Assembly (NCBI GenBank): GCA_947483555.1
Contig: CANKMW010000033.1
Location: forward strand, 1-64,000
Origin: Myxococcales bacterium
Lineage (GTDB): Bacteria; Myxococcota_A; Polyangia; Haliangiales; Haliangiaceae
Reading direction: 5' to 3'
DNA length: 64,000 bases
Positions 47,542 through 57,200 of this stretch are shown piece by piece. The stretch's first letter is position 1, and the number at the start of each line of letters is the position of its first letter. The notes beneath the pieces are model-generated. The model searched no databases and was not told where the DNA came from. It was given only the letters and a program-made list of their open reading frames with translations. A program made the translations under genes and the position numbers.

Positions 47542-49308
47542 TCAGATCGAGATCGATCCTTTGCGGAAGTCGGTCGCGCGCAGGTGGACGTTGATGCACA
47601 CCGGCTTGCCGCTGCGGGCGATCGCCTTGGCCTCGGCGAGCGTGGCGTCGATCTTCGCCGGATCGGTGAGCAGCAAGCCGACGCCGCCATAGCCTTCGGC
47701 GACGCGGTGGTAGTCGGTGCGGCGCAGCTCGGTGCCGAGCGCGCTGCCCAGCATCTCGACCTGCTCGCGGGCGATCTGCGCCCACGAGGCGTCGTTGCCG
47801 ATGAGCGCGATCGGTGCGAACCCGTGGCGGACGAAGGTATCGAACTCCGACAGGCTGTAAGCGCTCGAACCGTCGCCCCACACCAGCCAGATCTCGCGTC
47901 CCGGCCGCGACGCCGCCGCGCCGACCGAGAAGCCACCGCCGACGCCGAGGGTCCCGAACACGCCGGGATCGAGCCAGGCCAGGGGCGCCCGCGGCCGCAG
48001 GATGTAGCTCGCGGTGGCCACGAAGTCACCGCCATCGACGACCAGCACGGCGTCGTCGGCCATGTGCTCCTCGACCCGCAGGAAGAAGTGGATCGGGTCG
48101 ACCAGCTCCCCGACCGGCGCCGCCTTCTTCGCGATCTCCTCGTCGCGGGCCCGCTCACGGCCGCGCAGGGTCTCGAACCACGCCGGCCACCGCGGGCCGC
48201 CGGCCTGGGCCGCCTGCGCCGCCAGCGCGACCAGGAAGTCGCCGGCGTGCATCTCGACCGCGATCTCGGGCCGGCGGTTCTTCTTCATCTCCGCCGCCGA
48301 CAGGTTGGCGGTGATCACGGTGGCGCCGCGCTTGATCGTGCGGCCGTAACCGAGGCGGAAATCGAACGGAAAGCCGCACACCACCACGCAATCGGCCTCC
48401 TTGAGCGCCGGCGTCCGCGCGTGCCGGAACTGCAACTGGTCGTGGCGGCCGAGCAGGCCGCGCGCGGCGCCGGCGAGGTAGACCGGCGCGCCCAGCGCGC
48501 GCAGGGCGCTCGCCAGCCGATCGGGATCGCGGACGCCGACCATGGTCTGGGCGCCGACGACGATCATCGGTCGCTCGGCGGCGCGGAGGGCGCGCGCCGC
48601 GGCGGCGATGCCGTCGCTGGGCGAACCCGTGAGCAGGGCCGGCAGCCGGACCTCGGGCAACGACAGCTCGGGAAGAGCGGGCGCCTTGAACTGGCGGTAG
48701 AGGTGGCCGCGCACGTACAGCTCGAGCGCGCGGGCCGACAGGCCCTTCGCCTTGCCGAGCCCGACCTCCTTGGCGTACATGGCGCGGATCTGCGACTCCG
48801 GGTACAGCAGATCGACCGGCACCTCGACGAAGACCGGTCCGGGCACGCCGCTGGTCGCGACCGCGATCGCTCGCTCGATCACGGCGCCCAGCGAGGGCAC
48901 GGTGTGAACGCTGGTCGCCCACTTGGTGAGCGGCTTCATGATCGCGAGCTGATCGATGTCCTGCAACGAACCCCGCCCCTTGAGCAAGGTCGCGGTCGCG
49001 CCGCCGAGGAGCAAGAGCGGCGTCTGCGCCATCTGCGCGTTCTTGAGCGCGGTGACGGTGTTGGTCACGCCGGGGCCGGCGGTGACCGCGGCGACCCCGA
49101 CGATGCCGGTCATGCGCGCCGCGGCGTCGGCTGCGAACACGGCATGGCCCTCGTCGCGGACGTCGACGACGCGGATGCCGCGCGACTCGGCGCCGGTGAG
49201 GATCGGCGAGATGTGGCCGCCGCACAGCGTGAACAGATGCTTGACCCCGTGGCGGACCAGCACGTCGGCGATGATCGCGCCTCCGTGACGCTCGTTGTCG
49301 GCGCTCAT
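47542..49308 (-). CDS. Thiamine-diphosphate enzyme, 2-hydroxyacyl-CoA lyase / ILVBL-like
   Basis: The 588-residue enzyme has the acetolactate-synthase fold: catalytic Glu53 in RDEGHAVFAADA, TPP-binding GDGSS...GND (near residues 477-505), and the FAD-type middle domain pattern. The blocks LFTLCGGHISPI, VAAVTAGPGVTNTVTALKNAQMAQTP and the C-terminal DFRKGSISI closely match, from memory, animal ILVBL/HACL2 and bacterial homologues that cleave 2-hydroxyacyl-CoA to an aldehyde and formyl-CoA, in fatty acid alpha-oxidation or one-carbon metabolism. Acetolactate synthase is less likely; no regulatory subunit is nearby. No Shine-Dalgarno is obvious. Confidence 0.85.
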   Translation of the reverse strand: MSADNERHGGAIIADVLVRHGVKHLFTLCGGHISPILTGAESRGIRVVDVRDEGHAVFAADAAARMTGIVGVAAVTAGPGVTNTVTALKNAQMAQTPLLLLGGATATLLKGRGSLQDIDQLAIMKPLTKWATSVHTVPSLGAVIERAIAVATSGVPGPVFVEVPVDLLYPESQIRAMYAKEVGLGKAKGLSARALELYVRGHLYRQFKAPALPELSLPEVRLPALLTGSPSDGIAAAARALRAAERPMIVVGAQTMVGVRDPDRLASALRALGAPVYLAGAARGLLGRHDQLQFRHARTPALKEADCVVVCGFPFDFRLGYGRTIKRGATVITANLSAAEMKKNRRPEIAVEMHAGDFLVALAAQAAQAGGPRWPAWFETLRGRERARDEEIAKKAAPVGELVDPIHFFLRVEEHMADDAVLVVDGGDFVATASYILRPRAPLAWLDPGVFGTLGVGGGFSVGAAASRPGREIWLVWGDGSSAYSLSEFDTFVRHGFAPIALIGNDASWAQIAREQVEMLGSALGTELRRTDYHRVAEGYGGVGLLLTDPAKIDATLAEAKAIARSGKPVCINVHLRATDFRKGSISI

Positions 49309-49359
49309 GGCGCGACTATCGACGCCCAACCCGCGGCGTGCAAGCTCGGCGGGACGGGC

Positions 49360-49365
49360 TAGAGT
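49360..49365 (+). promoter_or_regulatory. -10 box TAGAGT, leaderless type
   Basis: TAGAGT lies exactly 6 nt before ATG 49372. Confidence 0.45.
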
Positions 49366-49371
49366 GCGCCC

Positions 49372-49743
49372 ATGCCGCGCCAGTTGCTCCCCGAAGACAA
49401 GATCCACCCCTCCATCCGCGACAAGGTCGCCGACAGCCACCGCGACATCGTCGAGGAGGTCCAGGCTGCGATCGCCAGCCACGACGTGGTCGTGGTCGGA
49501 ATGAAGCAGAATCCGCATCCGCGCCGCGCCCGCAAGGCCCTGAAGGCGAAGGGAATCGATTTTCACTACCTGGAGTACGGTAGCTACCTGAACACCTGGC
49601 GGCGCCGAACCGCGCTCAAGATGTGGACCGGCTGGCCGACCTTTCCGATGGTCTTCGTCAAGGGCGTGCTGATCGGCGGCGCCGACAACCTCGACAAGCA
49701 GCTCGAGTCGGGCGAGCTGGCCAAGCTGCTCGGCCGCAGCTGA
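49372..49743 (+). CDS. Glutaredoxin-like protein lacking the active-site Cys
   Basis: The 123-residue protein has the monothiol glutaredoxin fold: VVVGMKQNPHPRRARKAL at the active site, WPTFPMVFVKGVLIGGADNL at the glutathione-binding strand, and the typical C-terminal helix LDKQLESGELAKLL. At the position of the CGFS or CPYC motif the sequence has no cysteine (KQNPHPRRAR), and no Cys occurs elsewhere, so it cannot do thiol redox chemistry. It may bind glutathione or an Fe-S cluster partner only. The start is supported by TAGAGT 6 nt upstream. Confidence 0.85.
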   Translation: MPRQLLPEDKIHPSIRDKVADSHRDIVEEVQAAIASHDVVVVGMKQNPHPRRARKALKAKGIDFHYLEYGSYLNTWRRRTALKMWTGWPTFPMVFVKGVLIGGADNLDKQLESGELAKLLGRS

Positions 49744-49769
49744 TCGCGGCTGATCGGGGTTCGGCTGCG

Positions 49770-51113
49770 TCAGTCGGCGTTGATGCCCGGGACCATCATC
49801 GTGAGCGGGATTCCGCCGATGTTGCCGTAGTGGCCAGCGCCCAGGTTGACCTCGAGCGGCGAGAGCGGAAACGGCACCGTGGACCGGAAGCGCTCGGTCC
49901 AGCTCACCTTGTCGGTCGAGGTCTCGAAGATCGCGACCGCGCCGTCGCCGCGCATGCGCCACCACCGGTGCAGCACGCGATCGATGACCATCGAGCGCTG
50001 GTCGGTGGCGGCATCGTTCACGTAGACGCGGTACTCGAACTGGGTGCCGTCGAGGGTGGTCTCGATGCGGTTCGCGCTGCCGGTGCCGGGGACCGCGGCC
50101 TGCAGGTAGCCGACGAAGTTGGTCAGCGACGGGAAGGCCATGCCGTCGACGACCAGGCCGTCGCCGCGCGACAGGTCCCACAGGTGCAACGACGTCATGC
50201 CGCAGAACACGTTGCCGACGCCGGACGAGTACGTCATGACCAGGTTGCCGCCACTCTCGGCGATCGTGCAGCCGGTGTTGGTGTACGGCTCCCAGGTCGG
50301 CCCCAGCGGTGAGGCGGCGAAGTCGTCGCGCAGCTCGGCCGCCGGGCAGTAGGGCGCGCTGGGCGCGGCGAGGTTGAGGTCGTCGAACCGAGCCCGCGAT
50401 GGCAGCGGCGCCGTCGCGCCCGCCGACACGATGCCGCGGACGTGGCTGACGTCGAAGGGCAGCGCGCGCCGGTGGAGGTCGTTCCAGATCTGGCGGTCGG
50501 TCGATAGCTCCCAGCTCATCATCCCGTCGGCTTCGCGGATTCGCCAGAAGCGCTCGGCCGGGTTCCACGCCCGCTGCGCCAGCGTACCTTCGCCGGCGAC
50601 GTTGAAGATGCCAGCGTAGATGTTCCCGTTCTGGTGCGCGACCTGCGCCACGTTGCCGAGGTGGTTGCGGACCTCGAGGATCGTGAGCGCGCCGGTGACC
50701 TCGGCCACCGCGAGGTCGATCGAGCCGCCGTGCAGATCGTAGAAGTAGGTCGAGTCGTAGCCGGCGTAGCCGTCGATGTTGGCGTTGAGATCGATGACCA
50801 GTTGACCGCCGCCCTCACCGACCGTCACGCCCGGGTCGGCGAAGCTCGAGAAGAACGGACCGGTGCCGCCGACGTCGAAGCTGTCCTGGAGCAGCGTCAG
50901 GTTGCCGCACACGCTGCTCGGCGGCCCGCCGTCGTCGGCGTCGGCCGCGGCATCCGGCTCCGGCGAGCACACGCCGCCAACGCAGGTCTGGCCGGACGGG
51001 CATCGCTCGCCCGCCCCGCAGCGATAGCGGGTTCCGTCGAAACCGAAATCGAAGCTGCAGGCCGCCACGGCGCCGAGCGCCAGGGCCGCGAACAGGGAAA
51101 CCCCAGGCCGCAC
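49770..51113 (-). CDS. Lipoprotein with two repeated concanavalin-like domains
   Basis: The 447-residue product has a lipoprotein signal peptide (MRPGVSLFAALALGAVAAC), a Cys-rich segment (CGAGERCPSGQTCVGGVC), and two copies of a ~180-residue beta-sandwich: domain one (LLQDSFDVGG...FWRIREADGMMSWELSTDRQIW) and domain two (ELRDDFAASPLG...WWRMRGDGAVAIFETSTDKVSW) share the W-R-x-R-x-x-D/G...E-x-ST-D pattern of LamG/DUF1349-type sugar-binding folds. It is probably a surface adhesin or glycan-binding protein. The GTG start is fixed by the signal peptide. Confidence 0.75.
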   Translation of the reverse strand: MRPGVSLFAALALGAVAACSFDFGFDGTRYRCGAGERCPSGQTCVGGVCSPEPDAAADADDGGPPSSVCGNLTLLQDSFDVGGTGPFFSSFADPGVTVGEGGGQLVIDLNANIDGYAGYDSTYFYDLHGGSIDLAVAEVTGALTILEVRNHLGNVAQVAHQNGNIYAGIFNVAGEGTLAQRAWNPAERFWRIREADGMMSWELSTDRQIWNDLHRRALPFDVSHVRGIVSAGATAPLPSRARFDDLNLAAPSAPYCPAAELRDDFAASPLGPTWEPYTNTGCTIAESGGNLVMTYSSGVGNVFCGMTSLHLWDLSRGDGLVVDGMAFPSLTNFVGYLQAAVPGTGSANRIETTLDGTQFEYRVYVNDAATDQRSMVIDRVLHRWWRMRGDGAVAIFETSTDKVSWTERFRSTVPFPLSPLEVNLGAGHYGNIGGIPLTMMVPGINAD

Positions 51114-51247
51114 GCCCCTATTGTCACCCTGCCCAGGCCGCGACGGAAGCCGGTCCGACCCCTGCTATGATTTTCACTTGCCACCCGAGGTGAGGGCCTC
51201 GCAGCATATAGGGTGGAGGTCTGTGTGTTCCGGCTGCTCCTCGAGTC

Positions 51248-53101
51248 ATGACCCAGGTCAAGCGCGCCAACAGTCGCGATGTGATGTTCGGTCGCTACCG
51301 TCTTTGCGGACGGCTCGCCGCCGGCGGCATGGCGGAGGTGTGGGCGGCGCAGCTGCTGGCCCCCGGCGGGTTCGTCAAGCCGATGGTGATCAAGCGGGTG
51401 CTGCCCGAGCTGGCCGAGAACCCGTCGTTCCTGAAGATGCTCATGACCGAGGCGCGCGTGGCGGCGCGGTTGTCGCACGCCAACGTGTGCAGCGTGTTCG
51501 AGCTCGGCGAGGTCGACGACGAGTACTACATCGCGATGGAGTACCTGCGCGGCGCACCGCTGTCGCACCTGCTCAAGCACGGCGGCGCGGTGCCACCGTC
51601 GCTGGCGGTGGCGCTGGTGGCCCAGGCCGCGGACGGCTTGCACTACGCGCACGAGCAGCGGGACGGCCAGGGCAACCTGCTCGGGCTGGTCCACCGCGAC
51701 GTGTCGCCCCACAACCTGTTCGTCACCGTCGACGGCGTCCTCAAGGTCCTCGACTTCGGCATCGCCAAGGTCGATGACGGCATCAGCGAGCGCACCGAGG
51801 AGGGCAAGGTCAAGGGCAAGCTCACGTACATGTCGCCCGAGCAACTCGCCGCCGAGCCGCTCGATCGACGGACCGACGTGTGGGCGCTCGGCGTGGTGCT
51901 GTGGGAGCTGCTGACCGGCAAGCGGCTGTTCGGCGGCGGCGGGCCCGCCGATACCGTCGACGGGATCCGCAACGCCAAGGTGCCGAAGCTGGCCGGCCTC
52001 GGCCCCGAGCACGCCCGGCTCGACGGCGTGCTCGCGGGCGCGTTGCGCGTCGATCGCAACGCGCGCTTCGCGACCGCGGCGGAGCTGCGGCGGGCGCTGC
52101 TCGAGGCCATGGCCCCCACGCCGATCGCCGGCGCTGACCAGATCGTGCACGTGGTGTGGGAGCGCTGCGGCAGCGAGGTCCGCGCCAACGACCGTCGCTT
52201 CGATGACGATGGCGGCGACACCGAGCCGAGGCCGACCGCGGCGGGCGCGGGCGCCAACGGATTGCTGGAGCGGTTGCCGCTGCGCGCCGAGGAAACCGAA
52301 CCGTCGGTACCGAGCATGGACCTCGTCGGTGGCCAGGCCGCAGCGATGGCACCGCCGCGGGCGTCGGTGCCGACGGTGGCCGACTGGCGCAGCCCGATCG
52401 CGAACCCGATCGATACCTCGCCGGAGATCGAGGTCGTGGTGTCGCTGCCAACGCCGCGGCCGTCGAGCGCATCGGTCCCCGAGGTGGCCGGCTTCGAGGT
52501 CCGCCCGGCGCGACGGTGGATCCAGGTCGCGATCGGAATCGCGATCGCCGGGGCGGTGGCGATCGCGGTGTTGTGGGCGGTGAGGACGAGAGACGACGCA
52601 CAGTCAGCCGAGATCCCGACCGCAACCGCAGCCGCAACCGCAACCGTGACCGCAACCGCGACCGGAACCGCGACCGGAACCGCGGCCGGAACCGCGGCCG
52701 AAACCGCGACCGAAACCGAAACCGAAACCGAAACCGTAGCCGTAGCCGCACCCGCAGCCGCAGCCGCAGCCGCAGCCGCACCGGCAGCCGCGCCGGCTCC
52801 TGCACCCGCGCTCATCCCCGCTCCGACGGTCGACGTCGGTCGGGTCCAGGTCGAGAAGCCGCGACCGCCGCGGGTCGCGCCGCGACCGCCGCCGGCCAAG
52901 CCGGGCAAGTTCTACTTCGACGCCAGGCCGTGGGCGACGGTCTACGTCGACGGCCGCAAGCTCGGAGTCACGCCGATCGTCGGCGTCTCGCTCGCGGCCG
53001 GTGTTCATACGATCAAGGCGACCACCGAGGACGGGCGCACGAAGTCCCTGCGCGTCACCGTCCCGTCGGGTGGCGAGCTGCGGCGCAAGGTGACCTGGTG
53101 A
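51248..53101 (+). CDS. Membrane Ser/Thr protein kinase with PEGA domain
   Basis: The 617-residue protein has an N-terminal Hanks-type kinase (LAAGGMAEVW, Lys49, VHRDVSPHN with Asp151, DFGIAK, LTYMSPEQL), a membrane helix (WIQVAIGIAIAGAVAIAVLWAV, about residue 435), a Thr/Ala/Glu-rich repeat array from DNA hexamers, and a C-terminal PEGA domain (FDARPWATVYVDGRKLGVTPI). It should sense an external ligand through PEGA and phosphorylate cytoplasmic targets. Its stop overlaps the start of the next gene (GTGA), so both are made together. The architecture resembles the kinase at 45390 but the sequences are not closely related. Confidence 0.92.
   Translation: MTQVKRANSRDVMFGRYRLCGRLAAGGMAEVWAAQLLAPGGFVKPMVIKRVLPELAENPSFLKMLMTEARVAARLSHANVCSVFELGEVDDEYYIAMEYLRGAPLSHLLKHGGAVPPSLAVALVAQAADGLHYAHEQRDGQGNLLGLVHRDVSPHNLFVTVDGVLKVLDFGIAKVDDGISERTEEGKVKGKLTYMSPEQLAAEPLDRRTDVWALGVVLWELLTGKRLFGGGGPADTVDGIRNAKVPKLAGLGPEHARLDGVLAGALRVDRNARFATAAELRRALLEAMAPTPIAGADQIVHVVWERCGSEVRANDRRFDDDGGDTEPRPTAAGAGANGLLERLPLRAEETEPSVPSMDLVGGQAAAMAPPRASVPTVADWRSPIANPIDTSPEIEVVVSLPTPRPSSASVPEVAGFEVRPARRWIQVAIGIAIAGAVAIAVLWAVRTRDDAQSAEIPTATAAATATVTATATGTATGTAAGTAAETATETETETETVAVAAPAAAAAAAAAPAAAPAPAPALIPAPTVDVGRVQVEKPRPPRVAPRPPPAKPGKFYFDARPWATVYVDGRKLGVTPIVGVSLAAGVHTIKATTEDGRTKSLRVTVPSGGELRRKVTW
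52619..52790. repeat. In-frame hexamer array in the kinase gene
   Basis: ACCGNN and GCCGCA hexamers (cgcaaccgcagccgcaaccg and following) run from 52619 to about 52790 and encode Thr-Ala, Thr-Glu and Ala-rich segments between the membrane helix and the PEGA domain. The unit is the same as in tatB. Confidence 0.85.
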
Positions 53102-54093
53102 AGCGCACCGTCCTGATCACGCTCGCGCTGGCCTGGACCCCGGCCGCCGCCGACGACCACAGCACGCTGCTCGACCAGGCCCAGCAGGCCATCGATGACA
53201 TCGATCACGAGGCGGCGGGGCGGCTGGCGACCGCGGCCCTCGCCACCGGGGACCTCGACGCGAAGCAACTCGGCCGTGCCTACCGCTTGGCGGGCGAGAG
53301 CGCGGCGGCGCTCGGCGACACCACGGTGGCGCGCGCACACTTCGTACGCTGGATCGTCCTCGACCCAGCGGCGGCGTTGCCGCCAGGCAGCTCGCCCAAG
53401 ATCGGACAGCCGTTCGCCGAGGCCCGCGCCGAGGCCGACGAGATCGGCCGCTTCTCCGTCGACGTCGCCGTGACTCGAGGCCGCGATCGCATCGAGATCA
53501 CGCTGTCGGCCCACGATCCGCTCGGGCTGGTCACCGGCATGCGCCTGCGGCTCGGCGATTCGTCGGAGGTCGGGGTCAGCGGCTCGCGAGCCGTCCTGCA
53601 GACCGCCGACGCGAGCTCGGTCGCGGTCGAAGTCACCGTCGTCGACGAGCATGGCAACGAGCTGTCGCGGCGGACCGTCGCCGGCGACGCGCGCGGCGCC
53701 CAGGTCGGCGACCAGCGTCCGGACCCCCGCCGCGCGCCGGGCGCGACTCCGCGGCGCCGCGGCTGGCCGACGATCGTGCGCTGGCCGACGTGGACCGGCC
53801 TGGCCGTGGTCACCGCCGGCGCCGGCGGCTTCTTCGCGTGGCAGGTTGGCCAGACCGAAGACGAGCTCGCCGTGCTCAATGCCGCGAGTGATCAGCACAG
53901 CTTCGACGAGGCCGAGGCGGTTCGCGACCGCGGCCAGCGGCAGGCGTTGTTCGCCAACATCGGCCTCGGCGTCGCCGGCGCCGCGGGCCTCGCCGCCGTG
54001 CTCGCGTTGGCGCTCGAACCCGGCGCCGCGGTCGAGATCACGCCCACGCCGACCGCGGGTGGGGCGACGATCAGCGCCGCGATCCGGTTCTGA
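53098..54093 (+). CDS. Periplasmic/membrane partner of the PEGA kinase
   Basis: The 331-residue product starts at a GTG overlapping the kinase stop, with a signal peptide (MKRTVLITLALAWTPAAA). Helical TPR-like repeats follow (STLLDQAQQAIDDIDHEAAGRLATAALATGDLDAKQLGRAYRLAGESAAALGD), then a beta-rich region and two C-terminal membrane helices (LAVVTAGAGGFFAW and LFANIGLGVAGAAGLAAVLALAL). Similar partners follow many myxobacterial PEGA kinases. It probably interacts with the kinase sensor domain; the target is unknown. Confidence 0.8.
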   Translation: MKRTVLITLALAWTPAAADDHSTLLDQAQQAIDDIDHEAAGRLATAALATGDLDAKQLGRAYRLAGESAAALGDTTVARAHFVRWIVLDPAAALPPGSSPKIGQPFAEARAEADEIGRFSVDVAVTRGRDRIEITLSAHDPLGLVTGMRLRLGDSSEVGVSGSRAVLQTADASSVAVEVTVVDEHGNELSRRTVAGDARGAQVGDQRPDPRRAPGATPRRRGWPTIVRWPTWTGLAVVTAGAGGFFAWQVGQTEDELAVLNAASDQHSFDEAEAVRDRGQRQALFANIGLGVAGAAGLAAVLALALEPGAAVEITPTPTAGGATISAAIRF

Positions 54094-54220
54094 AATTCGC
54101 GCCCTCGGGAGCGGAGCCCGCAACGGCATCCGGGCCGTCATCTACCCGGTGAGTCAGTTCGCTCGCGGGCTCGGGAGCGGATAAGTGGTCGTGGCCACTG
54201 TGGTCCGAGCCTCGCTCGTG

Positions 54221-54226
54221 TACGAT
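54221..54226 (+). promoter_or_regulatory. -10 box TACGAT for the frameshifted kinase
   Basis: TACGAT lies 9 nt before GTG 54236. Confidence 0.4.
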
Positions 54227-54235
54227 TCTTACTGA

Positions 54236-57200
54236 GTGCTCGAGGGCGCGCTCAGCACGGGGAGATATCAGGTGGTCCGCCGCATCGGTGCAGGCGGCAT
54301 GGGGGTGGTCTATGAGGCCGAGGATCGGGAGCGCGGCCAGCGGGTCGCGCTCAAGACCATCACCAATCCCGACATCGAGAAGGTCTACCAGCTCAAGCGC
54401 GAGTTCCGCGGCCTCGCCGATCTCTCGCACCCGAACCTGGTCGCGCTCTACGATCTCGTCGTCGACACCGCGGCGTGCTTCTTCACGATGGAGCTGCTCG
54501 ACGGCGACGATCTGCTCGCCTACCTGTGGCACCGCGCGTCCGACGTGCCGAGCTCCGACTGGGCGCTCGCCGCGACCGCCGACGAGATGCCGGCCACCCG
54601 CCGCACCGAGGTGCCCGAGCTGGGCGCCGGGGTGCTCCCGGCGGCGCCGCTGCCGTCGTTGAAGGTCCCGGTCGCCTGCGACCTCGATCGGCTGCGGCTG
54701 GCGTTGCCGCAGCTCGCGCGCGGCCTGCTGGCGCTTCATGCGGCGGGCAAGATCCATCGCGACGTCAAGCCGCCCAACGTGCGGGTCACCAGCGAAGGGC
54801 GCGTCGTGCTGCTCGACTTCGGCCTGGTCGCCGAGCTCGAGAGCCGCCGCGGCTACGAGTCGGGTTCGATCGTCGGCACGGTCGCCTACATGGCGCCCGA
54901 GCAATGCGCCGCCGACTCGACCTTGTCGGCGGCCGCCGACTGGTACGCGGTCGGGGTCGTCATCTTCCAGGCCTTGACCGGCCGCCTGCCGTTCGACGGC
55001 TCGCCGGCCCGGGTGGTGCTCGACAAGCAGACCCGGGATGCGCCGGCACCGTCGGATCTGGCCGACGGCGTTCCTGCCGATCTCGATCAGCTGTGTCGAG
55101 AATTGCTCGACCGTGACCCGGCGGCGCGGCCGTCGGGCCGGATGCTGATGACCCGGCTCGGCCTGGCCGAGGACGAGCGCAGCCTGAGCGGCCTGTCGAA
55201 GTCACGCGATGGCGGCTTCGCCGGCCGCGACGCCGAGCTCGACCAGCTCGACGTCGCGCTGGGCCAGCTCGGCAAGGGCCGCGCCGCGGTCGCGATCGTG
55301 CGCGCGCCATCGGGCATGGGCAAGAGCGCGCTGGTCCACCGCTTCTTCGATCGCGCGCGCGCGTCGCACGAGGAGTTGCTGGTGCTGCGCGGGCGCTGCT
55401 TCGATCGCGAGGACGTGCCCTACAAGGCCATCGACGATCTCATCGACGAGCTGTCGAACTGGTGGCTGGAGCTGCCGGTCGCCGAGGCCGAGGCCCTGTT
55501 GCCGCGCGACGCCTGTCTCTTGCCCGCGCTGTTCCCGGTGCTGGGTCGGGTGCCGGCGATCGCCGACGCGCCGCGGACCCGCCAGGTCGCCGACCCCCAG
55601 GAGCTGCGCACCTACGCCTTCGCCGCCCTGCGCGAGGCCCTGCAGCGCCTGACCGAGCGGCGCCACGTCATCTTCTTTCTCGACGACATGCAGTGGGTCG
55701 ATCGCGACACCACCACGCTGCTCGCCGATCTCATGCGCGCGCCCGACCCGCCCCGGCTCTTGCTCCTGCTCGCCACGCGCGTCGACGGCTCGAACCCGGT
55801 GTTGCAGCTCGCCCGCCGCTTCGACGCCGAACAGACCACGATCGATCTCGGCCCGCTGGCGCCAACGGTGGCCATGGACCTGGCGCTGGCCCAGCTCGGC
55901 CCCGGCCACGACGACACCGCACGCCGCCTGGTGCGGGAGGCCGCCGGCAATCCGTTCTTCTTGATGGAGCTGTGCCGGTTCCTCCACGGCCGCTGTGCTG
56001 GCAGTTGCCGGCGAACCCCTGGCCCAGCGGGCGCTGGCGCTGGCCTCGACGCTGCCGAGCGCCGACCTCCATCGACAGCTGGTGCATCTGCGGGCCCAGC
56101 GCATCGTGCGCACCAACGGCTCCCGGGCCGACGACACCATCGAGCCGTACCACGACCGGATCCGCGAGACCCTGCTGGCGGTGCTGCCGGCCGAGCGCCG
56201 CGCCCGCCATCATCGCGCGCTGGCCACCGCGCTCTCGGGCCGCGGCACCGCCGAGCAGCTCGCCCGCCACTGGTACGGCGCCGGCGAGCTGGCGCGGGCC
56301 GCGGGCTTCGCGCGCCGCGCCGGAGACGAAGCCCACGCCAAGCTCGATTTCGACCGCGCCGCCCGCTGCTACCAGATGGCGCTCGAGAGCCCGGCGTGGA
56401 CGCCCGACGACCAGCGCGCGCTGCGCAGCCAGCTCGCCGACGCGCTCGCCTACGCCGGCCGCCCGCGCGAAGCCGCCGATCAGTTCCTGGCCGCGGCCGA
56501 GGGCTCCGACGCCTCGAACGCCCTCGAGCTGCGGCGGCGGGCCGCCGAGCAGTTGCTGCAATCGGGGTACATCTCCGAGGGCATGGAGCTGACGCGCACC
56601 GTGCTGTCCGGCGTCGGGTTATCGCTGCCGCGGACGCCGTTGCGTGCGCTGGCATCGATGCTGGCCCGCCGTGCCTGGTTGCGCCTGCGCGGGCTCGGCT
56701 TCAAGCCGCGGCCGATCACCGAGTGCAGCCAGGCCGACCTGACCCGCGTCGACGTCTGCGAGGGCACCTCGTTCGGTCTGGCCATGGTGGATCCGTTCCG
56801 CTCCGCCGACTTCGCCGCCCGCTTTCTGCACCTGGCGCTCAAGCTGGGCGAGCCGTGGCGGGTGTCGCGGGCGATCGCGCTCGAGGCCGACTGGCTGGCG
56901 GCGATGTTCGCGCCCCGGCGCGCCCAGCGGCTGCTGGCCCGCCTCGAGCAGATGACCGTGCCCGGCAACGCGCAGGCCAAGGCCCAGCTCCTCACCACCC
57001 GCGGCATGCTCGACCTGCTCCTGCACAACAAGTGGCGCACCTCCTACGACCTGTTCACCGAGGCGATCACGGTCTACCGCGCCGTGGTCGGGCGCGCCGG
57101 CTTCGAGCTCGACACCGTCTCGATGTTCAGCTGCTTCAGCCTCTACTACCTCGGCGAGGTCGACGAGCTGTCACGCCGCGTCCCGGCCATGGTGCAAGGC

